Assembly (NCBI RefSeq): GCF_031979925.1
Contig: NZ_DALZFB010000015.1
Span: 1-64,000 of the forward strand
Direction: 5' to 3'
Source of the DNA: Pseudescherichia sp031979925
GTDB lineage: Bacteria; Pseudomonadota; Gammaproteobacteria; Enterobacterales; Enterobacteriaceae
Length of the DNA stretch: 64,000 nt
The translations under genes were made by a program, and so were the position numbers. Positions 56,790 through 64,000 of this stretch are shown piece after piece (positions within the stretch are counted from its first letter, which is position 1; every line of letters begins with the position of its first letter). Below the pieces are notes generated by a model. It ran no database searches, was not told the origin of the DNA, and saw only the letters and a list, made by a program, of their open reading frames with translations.

Positions 56790-57557
56790 GTGTTCATTGG
56801 TATAGTTAGCCTGTTTCCTGACATGTTTCGCGCCATTACCGATTACGGGGTAACTGGCCGGGCCGTTAAAAATGGCCTGCTGAGCATCCAGAGCTGGAGT
56901 CCACGTGACTTCGCTCATGACCGGCACCGTACCGTGGACGATCGTCCTTACGGCGGCGGACCGGGGATGCTCATGATGGTTCAGCCCTTGCGGGATGCCA
57001 TCCACGCAGCGAAAGCCGCGGCGGGTGAAGGCGCAAAGGTGATCTATCTGTCACCTCAGGGACGCAAGCTTGATCAAGCGGGCGTCAGCGAACTGGCAAC
57101 GAATCAGAAAATGATTCTGGTGTGCGGGCGCTACGAAGGGGTCGATGAGCGTGTGATCCAAACCGAAGTCGACGAAGAGTGGTCTATCGGCGATTACGTG
57201 CTCAGCGGTGGTGAGTTACCAGCAATGACGCTGATTGACTCGGTTGCCCGGTTTATTCCAGGCGTACTGGGGCATGAGGCTTCGGCAACGGAAGATTCCT
57301 TTGCCGATGGGTTGCTGGATTGTCCACACTATACCCGTCCTGAGGTGTTAGAAGGCATGGAGGTTCCGGCGGTTCTGCTGTCGGGTAACCATGCCGAGAT
57401 ACGTCGCTGGCGTCTGAAACAGTCGCTGGGCCGCACCTGGCTTAGAAGACCTGAACTTCTGGAAAACCTGGCTCTGACTGAAGAGCAAGCAAAGCTGCTG
57501 GCGGAGTTCCGAAAAGAGCACGCACAACAGCAGCAAATACATGATGGGATGGCGTAA
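56790..57557 (+). CDS. trmD: tRNA (guanine-37-N1)-methyltransferase TrmD
   Basis: A 255-residue SPOUT methylase that adds m1G37 to tRNAs reading CNN codons for Leu, Pro and Arg, preventing +1 frameshifts; essential. The trefoil-knot AdoMet site is visible as YLSPQGRKLDQ, LVCGRYEGVDERV and IGDYVLSGGELPAM. Same length as E. coli TrmD. It starts at GTG (MFIGIVSLFPDMF), 43 bp after rimM, a non-ATG start that fits its known low expression compared with the ribosomal proteins around it. Confidence 0.97.
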   Translation: MFIGIVSLFPDMFRAITDYGVTGRAVKNGLLSIQSWSPRDFAHDRHRTVDDRPYGGGPGMLMMVQPLRDAIHAAKAAAGEGAKVIYLSPQGRKLDQAGVSELATNQKMILVCGRYEGVDERVIQTEVDEEWSIGDYVLSGGELPAMTLIDSVARFIPGVLGHEASATEDSFADGLLDCPHYTRPEVLEGMEVPAVLLSGNHAEIRRWRLKQSLGRTWLRRPELLENLALTEEQAKLLAEFRKEHAQQQQIHDGMA

Positions 57558-57597
57558 GCCTCCAAATATCAGTTTACCCAGGATAAGAGATTAAATT

Positions 57598-57945
57598 ATG
57601 AGCAACATCATTAAGCAAATTGAACAAGAGCAGATGAAGCAGGACGTACCTTCCTTCCGTCCGGGTGATACCGTGGAAGTGAAAGTATGGGTTGTTGAAG
57701 GTTCCAAAAAACGTCTGCAGGCATTCGAGGGCGTGGTTATCGCTATTCGTAACCGCGGTCTGCACTCTGCATTCACTGTTCGCAAAATTTCCAACGGCGA
57801 AGGCGTTGAGCGTGTCTTCCAGACTCACTCTCCGGTAGTTGACAGCATTGCTGTTAAACGTCGTGGTGCTGTACGTAAAGCTAAACTGTACTACCTGCGT
57901 GAGCGTACCGGTAAGTCTGCTCGTATCAAAGAGCGTCTTAACTAA
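57598..57945 (+). CDS. rplS: 50S ribosomal protein L19
   Basis: A 115-residue ribosomal protein at the 30S-50S interface. The sequence MSNIIKQIEQEQMKQDVPSF and RERTGKSARIKERL are those of E. coli L19, at the same length. Last gene of the rpsP operon, followed by a strong terminator. Confidence 0.98.
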   Translation: MSNIIKQIEQEQMKQDVPSFRPGDTVEVKVWVVEGSKKRLQAFEGVVIAIRNRGLHSAFTVRKISNGEGVERVFQTHSPVVDSIAVKRRGAVRKAKLYYLRERTGKSARIKERLN

Positions 57946-57971
57946 GATTCGCTGTCGCGACATCCTGATAA

Positions 57972-58006
57972 AAAGGGGCTGGCCTGTGGGCTGGCCCCTT
58001 TTTTTT
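57972..58006 (+). terminator. Terminator of the rpsP operon
   Basis: AAAGGGGC ... GCCCCTTT stem with inner complementarity (GGCC/GGCT region), followed by a run of eight or more T, shortly after rplS. Confidence 0.93.
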
Positions 58007-58080
58007 TATGCCTGTAGGCGCGATCTGTTAACCCCTGCGTTATAAATCCATTACAATGTCCCCTCTCGACCGGAGGGCTA

Positions 58081-58494
58081 GTGGCTAACCTGATGCATCA
58101 CTCAACATGGAAACGCGCAGCGGCATTGACCGCGCTGTTTGCGATCCTGCTGATCGTGATTGCACCACTGATCTCCGTCGCGCTGCAAAAAGACCCTATG
58201 AGCGCGATGCCAGGCATGCATCACGAGATGTCGATGATGCCTGAACATCATGCGATGCCCGAGCATCAGCCCGCATCGCAAAGCATACCTGTCGATCATG
58301 CCGAAGCGTGTGGCTACTGCGTGCTGTTAGCGCACGTGCCAGGCGTGATCCTTGCGCTTATCGTTCTGCTCTGTGGCGTGCTGCTCAGGCTGCGGACCAC
58401 ACCACCGCGGCCCGCCGTGCATCACTGGCACTTCTTCCCCTGGCTCTGCCCCGATACCCGCGCCCCGCCGCGCCTGTCTGCTTTTTCCCTTTAA
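58081..58494 (+). CDS. DUF2946-like Met/His-rich membrane protein
   Basis: A 137-residue protein with an N-terminal helix (about 13-35), a Met/His-rich periplasmic segment (residues about 39-62, with MPGMHHEMSMM and PEHHAMPEH), a CGYC motif at about 77-80, and a second helix (LLAHVPGVILALIVLLCGVLL). This is the pattern of DUF2946 proteins, often found beside copper uptake or copper-responsive genes, so copper binding is likely. I use GTG 58081, which has GGAGG at 4 bp; an ATG at 58093 is possible. Followed 39 bp later by a PepSY protein; both absent from the E. coli locus. Confidence 0.75.
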   Translation: MANLMHHSTWKRAAALTALFAILLIVIAPLISVALQKDPMSAMPGMHHEMSMMPEHHAMPEHQPASQSIPVDHAEACGYCVLLAHVPGVILALIVLLCGVLLRLRTTPPRPAVHHWHFFPWLCPDTRAPPRLSAFSL

Positions 58495-58533
58495 AAACAA
58501 AATCACTCACTTTTTGCCTTAGAAAGGAAAAGT

Positions 58534-59934
58534 ATGACTATCTGCACTTCGCGCGCGGCATGGGTAAACCTGCTGCGACGTCTTCATTTCTACATCGGCC
58601 TCTTTGTGGGCCCGTTTATCTTTATCGCTGCCCTCAGCGGGACGCTCTATGTCGCAACCCCACAGCTGGAGAGTGCGCTCTATCACGATGCGCTCTACGG
58701 TACCGTTACCGGTGAGCATCAGCCGTTGGCCGAGCAGGTGGCGGTGGCCGAGAAGGTGACCGGCGGAACGCTGCGTCTGCACGCCGTCCGCCCTGGGCTT
58801 ATCGACGGGGAGACGACGCGGGTGATGTTTGCCGATCCGCAACTCGGCGTCTCGGAGAACCGGGCTATCTTTATCGATCCCGTGACTTTGGCGGTAAAAG
58901 GCGATATGACCGTCTATGGCACCAGCGGCATTCTGCCCCTGCGCCAGACCATCGACTACCTGCACCGTTCCCTGCTGCTGGGAGACGTTGGGCGAATTTA
59001 CAGCGAGCTGGCCGCGTCGTGGATGTGGATCGCTGCCCTGGGTGGCATTGCGCTGTGGTGGTTTACCCGCCCGAAACGGCGGATTACCAACCGGGTACAG
59101 AATCATCGCCGTCTGCACGTCAGCCTGGGGTGGGCTCTGCTGGCGGGAATGCTGCTCTTCTCTGCGACCGGTCTGACCTGGTCGCAGTGGGCCGGTGGGA
59201 ACGTTGATAAGATGCGTGCGGCGCTGGGCTGGATGACGCCGCAGGTCAATACCCAGCTGCACGGGCCTGCTCAGCCTGCCGATCCCCATGCGGAGCATCA
59301 TGCCCATCACGAGCACCATGAGGGGATGACGATGACGATGCCGATGGCGGAGAACGACGCCGACAGCGTCCAGTATGATGAGGTGTTGCAGGTTGCCCGA
59401 CAGGCGGGCATTGATGCCTCTCGTCTTGAGATCCGTCCGCCGCGCAGTGCAGACATGGCCTGGACGGTGACGGAGATTGACCGGGCCTGGCCAACCCAGG
59501 TCGATGCCGTGGCGATCGATAGTCACGCCATGACGGTGATTGACCAAACGCATTTTGCCGACTTCCCGCTGATGGCGAAGCTGACCCGCTGGGGCGTCGA
59601 TTTCCATATGGGCGTGCTGTTTGGTCTACCAAACCAGCTGGCGCTGATCCTGTTTGGCGGCATGCTGTGCGTCAGCATCGTGGTGGGCTACCGGCTGTGG
59701 TGGATCCGCCGTCCGGCAAGGGGCGGCGTCAGTCCGGTGCAAACCCTGGTGCAGAGCTGGCTGGCGCTGGGTGGAGGAGGGCGGCTGATAACCCTGGTCC
59801 TCGCCGTGCTGATTGGCCTGGCGCTGCCGGTGCTGGGCACCAGCCTGCTGCTGTTTATCGCTATTGATATTCTGCGCTGGCGGCGGGCCAGTGCCGCACC
59901 GCTGCAGCCAGAACAGGAGTCAGGGCGTCTTTGA
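58534..59934 (+). CDS. PepSY-associated membrane protein with His-rich loop
   Basis: A 466-residue PepSY-TM family protein: helices at about 20-40, 165-182, 205-228, 360-385 and 410-455, with PepSY domains in the periplasmic loops (YVATPQLESALYHD; ADMAWTVTEIDRAWPTQVDAVAID). A loop at 250-271 is packed with His and Met (PHAEHHAHHEHHEG, then MTMTMPM). Relatives are called iron-regulated or cuproprotein-associated membrane reductases; with the Met/His-rich gene upstream I infer a metal, probably copper, function. Its end overlaps the end of convergent dgcN by 15 bp. Located where yfiB lies in E. coli. Confidence 0.82.
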   Translation: MTICTSRAAWVNLLRRLHFYIGLFVGPFIFIAALSGTLYVATPQLESALYHDALYGTVTGEHQPLAEQVAVAEKVTGGTLRLHAVRPGLIDGETTRVMFADPQLGVSENRAIFIDPVTLAVKGDMTVYGTSGILPLRQTIDYLHRSLLLGDVGRIYSELAASWMWIAALGGIALWWFTRPKRRITNRVQNHRRLHVSLGWALLAGMLLFSATGLTWSQWAGGNVDKMRAALGWMTPQVNTQLHGPAQPADPHAEHHAHHEHHEGMTMTMPMAENDADSVQYDEVLQVARQAGIDASRLEIRPPRSADMAWTVTEIDRAWPTQVDAVAIDSHAMTVIDQTHFADFPLMAKLTRWGVDFHMGVLFGLPNQLALILFGGMLCVSIVVGYRLWWIRRPARGGVSPVQTLVQSWLALGGGGRLITLVLAVLIGLALPVLGTSLLLFIAIDILRWRRASAAPLQPEQESGRL

Positions 59935-61131
59935 GTGGCGCTGCTTGACCTTGTACATGTTCTTATCCGCCAGCTCCAGCAGGCTATCGGCGCTGGCGTG
60001 CTCCCAGGCCAGCGCATAGCCGATACTGAGGGTCATCATGGTCGTCGTGCCGTTGTGCAGATCGAAAGGCTGATAGAACTGCTGGGCCAGCGCGCCTGAG
60101 AGACGCTTAACCTCATGCTCGCTGTGCACGCCGGTGAGGATCATTGCGAACTCATCCCCACCCAGGCGGTAGACCATATGCTGTTTACCGCCGAAGTCAG
60201 TTAACCGTTTCGCGACTTCAATCAGCACGCTATCGCCAACGGCGTGGCCCCATGTATCGTTGATAAATTTGAAGTTGTCCCCATCCAGAAACAGCAGCGC
60301 CGAGCAGCTCTGGGCGGCTTCATCCTTCATCAAGGTGGTGATGGCGTTGCGAAAAGCGGCGCGGTTAGCCAGCCCGGTTAGCGGATCGTGCAGGGCGGTA
60401 CGCAGCAGCAGGGCATTGTGCGCCTGTAAACTCAGCTGCCACTCCTCCATCTCATCCAGCAGGCTGTTAAAGTCCTGACCAAAGCGATGAAACTCTTCAA
60501 TACGCTCGTCGGCGACGCGGCGGGAAAAGTTACGGTAGGTCCGCACGTCATGCACCACGTCGGTAATATTTTGCAGGGCGTTAAACACGCCGTTATGCAG
60601 ATAGCGGCTGATGGCAAGCGCCACCGCAGAAGCAAACAGGATAGAGCCGGTTAATACGCCAAGAGAGAGCAGAACAAAATGACCGATCAGGCTGGCCTGG
60701 GCAGTCAGGCGCAGCTCGCCGATCTGCGTGCCGTCGTGCATGATTGGCTGGGTAACCGGCTGGGAAAGCAGCCCCTGACGGATCAGCTCGCTGGCTTTGT
60801 CATAGCTGGTTTCCGGCGTCGAGGACCAGCCCGCCACAACGTGCTGTTTCGTGTCTCGCACCTCCGCTGCGCTATAGAGTTCGCGCTGGCCGAGCGTAGA
60901 GAGCGTATCGGCAGCGGCGGAGGCGTCGTTGCGGACAAGCGCGAACTCCAGGCTACGACTCATGGTCGCCCCCGTCAGCTCTAAATTGCGCTGGGCATAC
61001 TGTTTAAGCGTTAGCACCGAGGTGACGGAGATCAGAAACCAGACCAGCGTCATCGTAATAATCACGTTAATAATATTGATTCGGCGTAGGGTGCGCTTAA
61101 AGGTTGGGCGTGAAAGATCCGTATTCATCAT
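59920..61131 (-). CDS. dgcN: Diguanylate cyclase DgcN (YfiN)
   Basis: A 403-residue inner membrane enzyme making cyclic di-GMP. Two helices (about 21-42 and 150-175) enclose a periplasmic CHASE8-type sensor; a HAMP follows (about 175-235), then the GGDEF domain with RLGGDEFA (active site about 324-328) and upstream LFLDGDNFKFINDTWGH. In E. coli and Pseudomonas, periplasmic YfiR represses and outer membrane YfiB relieves it; neither gene is next to it here. In E. coli DgcN also halts division under envelope stress. Start at 61131 (MMNTDLSRP) has GGGGA upstream. Its distance to the adhesin operon (18 kb) is only suggestive. Confidence 0.93.
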   Translation of the reverse strand: MMNTDLSRPTFKRTLRRINIINVIITMTLVWFLISVTSVLTLKQYAQRNLELTGATMSRSLEFALVRNDASAAADTLSTLGQRELYSAAEVRDTKQHVVAGWSSTPETSYDKASELIRQGLLSQPVTQPIMHDGTQIGELRLTAQASLIGHFVLLSLGVLTGSILFASAVALAISRYLHNGVFNALQNITDVVHDVRTYRNFSRRVADERIEEFHRFGQDFNSLLDEMEEWQLSLQAHNALLLRTALHDPLTGLANRAAFRNAITTLMKDEAAQSCSALLFLDGDNFKFINDTWGHAVGDSVLIEVAKRLTDFGGKQHMVYRLGGDEFAMILTGVHSEHEVKRLSGALAQQFYQPFDLHNGTTTMMTLSIGYALAWEHASADSLLELADKNMYKVKQRHSKTP

Positions 61132-61277
61132 TATTTCCCCGCAACGACGGCTAACTATTACACGTAGCAGAAAAACAGCGTTTACCTGCATAGACCCTTG
61201 TACGATCGTGGTTATTTTACCCTGGCCAGAGCAGGCGTGATCGCGACTTATTCACAGATTGGATAATATTACGGCTG

Positions 61278-61652
61278 TTAATTGAGGATGGCGTCGCGGG
61301 TTCCCTCTTTCATCCCCGCTTGCCAGGCACTACGCAGCTGAGTGGCGCTCTCTTGCGTATCGCAGCCGACAGGGTAGATTTTACCCGCACGGCCCCAGGC
61401 ATAGAGAAAGTCGTCGTGGCAAATTCTTTTCAGGCCTTCTTTGTAGCCTTGCAGATAACGGTTTCGATCAACGTCGGCATCGTTATGTAACGCAGCCAGC
61501 ACGCTGTTCTCTTTGACTACCGCGCCGGAGAGGGCGTCGTCTTTTCCGGCGCTGTACCAGTCCGTGCCAGTCCAGGTGGGAGCATGTGTGTAAGGTTCAA
61601 CTGAACAGCCAGACAGCAGGATCGCTAATAGTGCGTACTTTCCAGGTTTCAT
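61278..61652 (-). CDS. yfiL: YfiL-like lipoprotein, DUF2799
   Basis: A 124-residue putative lipoprotein with lipobox LLSG-Cys16 and a mature part matching the YfiL/DUF2799 pattern (WYSAGKDDALSGA, RYLQGYKEGLKRICHDDFLYAWGRAGKIYP, then TRDAILN). Function unknown. AGGAG lies 7 bp before the ATG at 61652; the open frame continues upstream without a family match. In E. coli yfiL sits upstream of yfiR-yfiN; here yfiR is missing between yfiL and dgcN. Confidence 0.85.
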   Translation of the reverse strand: MKPGKYALLAILLSGCSVEPYTHAPTWTGTDWYSAGKDDALSGAVVKENSVLAALHNDADVDRNRYLQGYKEGLKRICHDDFLYAWGRAGKIYPVGCDTQESATQLRSAWQAGMKEGTRDAILN

Positions 61653-61709
61653 TGTCGTGCTCCTTTTTCTTTTATTAAAGCGTAGCCTGGTTGCCGTTAC
61701 GTTGCTTGG

Positions 61710-61817
61710 TGTGCATTTAAGTTTACAGAAAAAGCGCAAATAAGTTGCTATTCAGGGGCTATTGTAAACTATTGTGTACGTAATATGGATTGAAATCTTT
61801 ACCGATTATGTTACTGT
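61710..61817 (+). promoter_or_regulatory. aroF-tyrA promoter with three TyrR boxes
   Basis: TyrR-type boxes (TGTAAA-N6-TTTACA): TGTGCA-N6-TTTACA at 61710-61727, TGTAAA-N6-TGTACG at 61763-61780, and TGGATT-N6-TTTACC at 61786-61803. The last two have centres 23 bp apart. The promoter is TTGAAA (61790-61795), 16 bp, TACTGT (61812-61817), so the weak box covers the -35. This is the three-box layout of E. coli aroF, repressed by TyrR with tyrosine. Confidence 0.85.
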
Positions 61818-61883
61818 TAGGTCATTCTCTACTGAGAACACTATCGCAACGAACTATCGCAATAAATGACCAGGATCGCCATC

Positions 61884-62954
61884 ATGCAAAAAGACGCGTT
61901 GAATAATGTCCATATCGCCGACGAGCAGGTTTTAATCACTCCGGAACGCCTGAAGGCGGAGTTTCCGCTGACGGCTGAGCAGGAGGCGCAGATCTCTCAA
62001 TCGCGCCAGACTATTTCCGACATCATTGCCGGGCGCGATCCGCGTCTGCTGGTGGTCTGTGGGCCTTGCTCCATTCACGATCCTCAGGCGGCCATTGAGT
62101 ACGCTCACCGCTTTAAAGCCCTTGCCGAGGAGGTCAGCGATAGCCTCTACCTGGTCATGCGCGTCTATTTTGAAAAACCCCGTACTACCGTCGGCTGGAA
62201 AGGGTTGATTAACGATCCGCACATGGATGGTTCGTTTGATGTCGAAGCCGGGCTGAAAATTGCCCGTAGCCTGCTGGTGGAGCTGGTCAGCATGGGCCTG
62301 CCGCTGGCGACCGAAGCGCTGGATCCCAACAGCCCGCAGTACCTGGGCGATCTCTTTAGCTGGTCGGCCATCGGGGCACGTACCACCGAGTCCCAGACCC
62401 ACCGTGAAATGGCCTCCGGCCTCTCAATGCCGGTCGGATTTAAGAACGGCACCGACGGCAGCCTGGCGACGGCAATCAATGCTATGCGCGCGGCGGCAAT
62501 GCCGCACCGTTTTGTCGGTATCAACCAGGCCGGTCAGGTGTGCCTGTTGCAGACCCAGGGCAATCCGGACGGACATGTGATCCTGCGCGGTGGCAAAGCG
62601 CCGAACTACAGCCCGGCGGACGTGGCTCAGTGTGAGAAAGAGATGACCCAGGCAGGCCTGAAGCCGGCCCTGATGGTCGACTGCAGCCACGGGAACTCCA
62701 ATAAAGACTACCGTCGTCAGCCTGCGGTAGCGGAATCCGTCGTGGCGCAAATTAAAGATGGCAACCGGTCAATCATCGGCCTGATGATCGAGAGTAATAT
62801 CCATGAAGGTAATCAATCGTCAGAGCAGCCGCGCAGCGATATGAAGCACGGCGTCTCCGTAACCGATGCCTGCATCAGCTGGGAGACCACCGATGCGCTG
62901 CTGCGTGAGATCAACAAACATCTGCGTGGGCATCTGGCAGCACGTCTGGCTTAA
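61884..62954 (+). CDS. aroF: DAHP synthase, tyrosine-sensitive (AroF)
   Basis: A 356-residue enzyme condensing phosphoenolpyruvate and erythrose-4-phosphate to DAHP, the entry to aromatic biosynthesis, inhibited by tyrosine. Signature segments: RLLVVCGPCSIHDP (metal-binding Cys), MRVYFEKPRTTVGWKGLINDP, GFKNGTDGS, LRGGKAPNYS and MVDCSHGNSNK. Same length as E. coli AroF. The ATG at 61884 (MQKDALNNVHI) is preceded by AGGA; an upstream ATG adds six residues. tyrA follows after 9 bp. Confidence 0.97.
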   Translation: MQKDALNNVHIADEQVLITPERLKAEFPLTAEQEAQISQSRQTISDIIAGRDPRLLVVCGPCSIHDPQAAIEYAHRFKALAEEVSDSLYLVMRVYFEKPRTTVGWKGLINDPHMDGSFDVEAGLKIARSLLVELVSMGLPLATEALDPNSPQYLGDLFSWSAIGARTTESQTHREMASGLSMPVGFKNGTDGSLATAINAMRAAAMPHRFVGINQAGQVCLLQTQGNPDGHVILRGGKAPNYSPADVAQCEKEMTQAGLKPALMVDCSHGNSNKDYRRQPAVAESVVAQIKDGNRSIIGLMIESNIHEGNQSSEQPRSDMKHGVSVTDACISWETTDALLREINKHLRGHLAARLA

Positions 62955-62963
62955 GAGGTTGTT

Positions 62964-64000
62964 ATGGTTGCTGAATTGACCGCCCTGCGCGATCAAATTG
63001 ATGAAGTGGATAAGGCGCTGCTGGCCCTGCTGGCCAGGCGTCTGGATCTGGTGGCCGAGGTGGGCGAGGTTAAGAGTAAATATGGCCTGCCGATCTACGT
63101 TCCCGAGCGTGAGGCTGCCATGCTGGCCTCCCGCCGTCAGGAGGCCGAAACGCTTGGCGTGCCGCCGGATCTGATTGAAGATGTGCTCAGGCGCGTGATG
63201 CGGGAGTCCTACTCCAGCGAGAACGATAAAGGGTTCAAAACTCTCTGTCCGACGCTGCGCCCGGTGGTTATCGTGGGCGGCGGCGGCCAGATGGGGCGGC
63301 TGTTCGAGAAGATGCTGACCCTCTCCGGCTACCAGGTGCGTATCCTGGAGAAAGAGGACTGGGCGCAGGCGGCCAGTATTGTCGCCGACGCTGGAATGGT
63401 AATTGTCAGCGTGCCGATTCATGTCACCGAGCAGGTGATTGCTTCTCTGCCGCCGCTGCCGGAGGATTGCATCCTGGTCGATCTGGCATCGGTAAAAAGC
63501 GGGCCGCTACAGGCGATGCTCAGCGTGCATAAAGGGCCGGTGCTGGGGTTGCATCCGATGTTCGGTCCGGACAGCGGCAGCCTGGCGAAGCAAGTGGTGG
63601 TCTACTGCGACGGTCGCAAACCGGAAGCCTACCAGTGGCTGCTGGAGCAGATTCAGGTCTGGGGCGCGCGACTGCACCGCATCAGCGCCGTCGAGCACGA
63701 TCAGAACATGGCCTTTATTCAGGCGCTGCGTCACTTTGCGACCTTCGCCTACGGACTGCATTTGGCGGAAGAGAACGTGCAGCTGGAGCAGCTGCTGGCG
63801 CTCTCCTCGCCTATCTACCGCCTGGAGCTGGCGATGGTTGGGCGGCTCTTTGCCCAGGATCCGCAGCTCTATGCGGATATCATTATGGCCTCAGAGAGCA
63901 ATCTCGCGCTGATCAAGCGCTACTACCAGCGCTTTGGCGAAGCGATCGAGCTGCTGGAGCAGGGCAACAAGCAGGCGTTTATCGACAGCTTCCGTAAGGT
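62964..64000 (+). CDS. tyrA: Chorismate mutase/prephenate dehydrogenase TyrA, cut by window end
   Basis: A bifunctional tyrosine-pathway enzyme: chorismate mutase of the AroQ type at residues 1-90 (MVAELTALRDQIDEVDKALLALLARRLDL) and NAD-dependent prephenate dehydrogenase from about 100 (VVIVGGGGQMGRLF, LASVKSG, LGLHPMFGPD, HDQNMAFIQALRHF). 345 codons are in the window; about 28 more are expected from the E. coli length (373). Cotranscribed with aroF under TyrR. Confidence 0.97.
   Translation, partial: MVAELTALRDQIDEVDKALLALLARRLDLVAEVGEVKSKYGLPIYVPEREAAMLASRRQEAETLGVPPDLIEDVLRRVMRESYSSENDKGFKTLCPTLRPVVIVGGGGQMGRLFEKMLTLSGYQVRILEKEDWAQAASIVADAGMVIVSVPIHVTEQVIASLPPLPEDCILVDLASVKSGPLQAMLSVHKGPVLGLHPMFGPDSGSLAKQVVVYCDGRKPEAYQWLLEQIQVWGARLHRISAVEHDQNMAFIQALRHFATFAYGLHLAEENVQLEQLLALSSPIYRLELAMVGRLFAQDPQLYADIIMASESNLALIKRYYQRFGEAIELLEQGNKQAFIDSFRK

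Noticed and set aside
58519..59607. 362-codon minus-strand frame
   Set aside because: Antisense to the PepSY gene, whose membrane and His-rich features are consistent; the minus frame is a shadow.

Overview
This is a chromosomal window from a member of the Enterobacteriaceae, probably Enterobacter, Lelliottia, Leclercia or a close relative. Protein after protein is close to its Escherichia coli K-12 counterpart as I remember it, and the order tRNA-Arg, yqaB, yqaA, gshA, micA, luxS, emrBAR, proXWV, nrdFEIH, ygaM, ygaC, alaE, yqaE, ssrA, smpB, ratAB, bamE, recN, nadK, grpE, corB, ypjD, ffh, rpsP, rimM, trmD, rplS, dgcN, yfiL, aroF, tyrA is the E. coli backbone. The genus cannot be fixed from sequence reading alone.

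Layout. 0-0.3 kb: end of a tRNA-Arg(ACG) array with a structured spacer carrying a copy of the tRNA 3' end. 0.4-3.8 kb: yqaB-yqaA, gshA (TTG start), the sigma-E sRNA micA and luxS. 3.8-6.3 kb: an accessory AraC regulator convergent with a long-form 2-isopropylmalate synthase. 6.3-11.1 kb: the emrRAB multidrug efflux operon and an intact ygaY-type exporter. 11.2-14.6 kb: the osmoregulated proVWX transporter. 14.9-18.8 kb: the class Ib ribonucleotide reductase operon nrdHIEF with paired NrdR boxes. 18.8-22.9 kb: an AhpD-like protein divergent from a MocR regulator, ygaM, ygaC, alaE, a 59-residue protein and yqaE with a CpxR box. 22.9-28.6 kb: a variable block (EcoRII-type cytosine methyltransferase without a visible restriction partner, IprA-like regulator, phosphoesterase, AT-rich LtaS-like sulfatase-fold protein, and an unexplained stretch beside ssrA).

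29.0-46.8 kb holds a biofilm system between ssrA and smpB: a 4121-residue Bap/BapA-type adhesin made of about 36 Ig-like domains, followed by its type I secretion system (TolC-like, LapB-like ABC exporter, HlyD-like adaptor). This is the position and gene order of the Salmonella bapABCD locus.

46.8-58.0 kb is core information processing: smpB, ratAB, bamE, recN with a LexA box, nadK, grpE with a sigma-32 promoter, corB-ypjD, ffh and rpsP-rimM-trmD-rplS. 58.0-64 kb: a Met/His-rich membrane pair (DUF2946-like and PepSY) sits where yfiB would be, facing a diguanylate cyclase dgcN that has no yfiR or yfiB beside it; then yfiL, and aroF-tyrA under TyrR boxes, with tyrA cut by the window end.

The most unusual items are the adhesin (an exact 1200-bp higher-order period, a possible LapG-type cleavage motif, and a 21-bp palindrome upstream), the large inverted repeat in front of the methyltransferase gene, the three-armed structured spacer in the tRNA array, dgcN without its known regulators, and the unexplained 28.0-28.6 kb segment.
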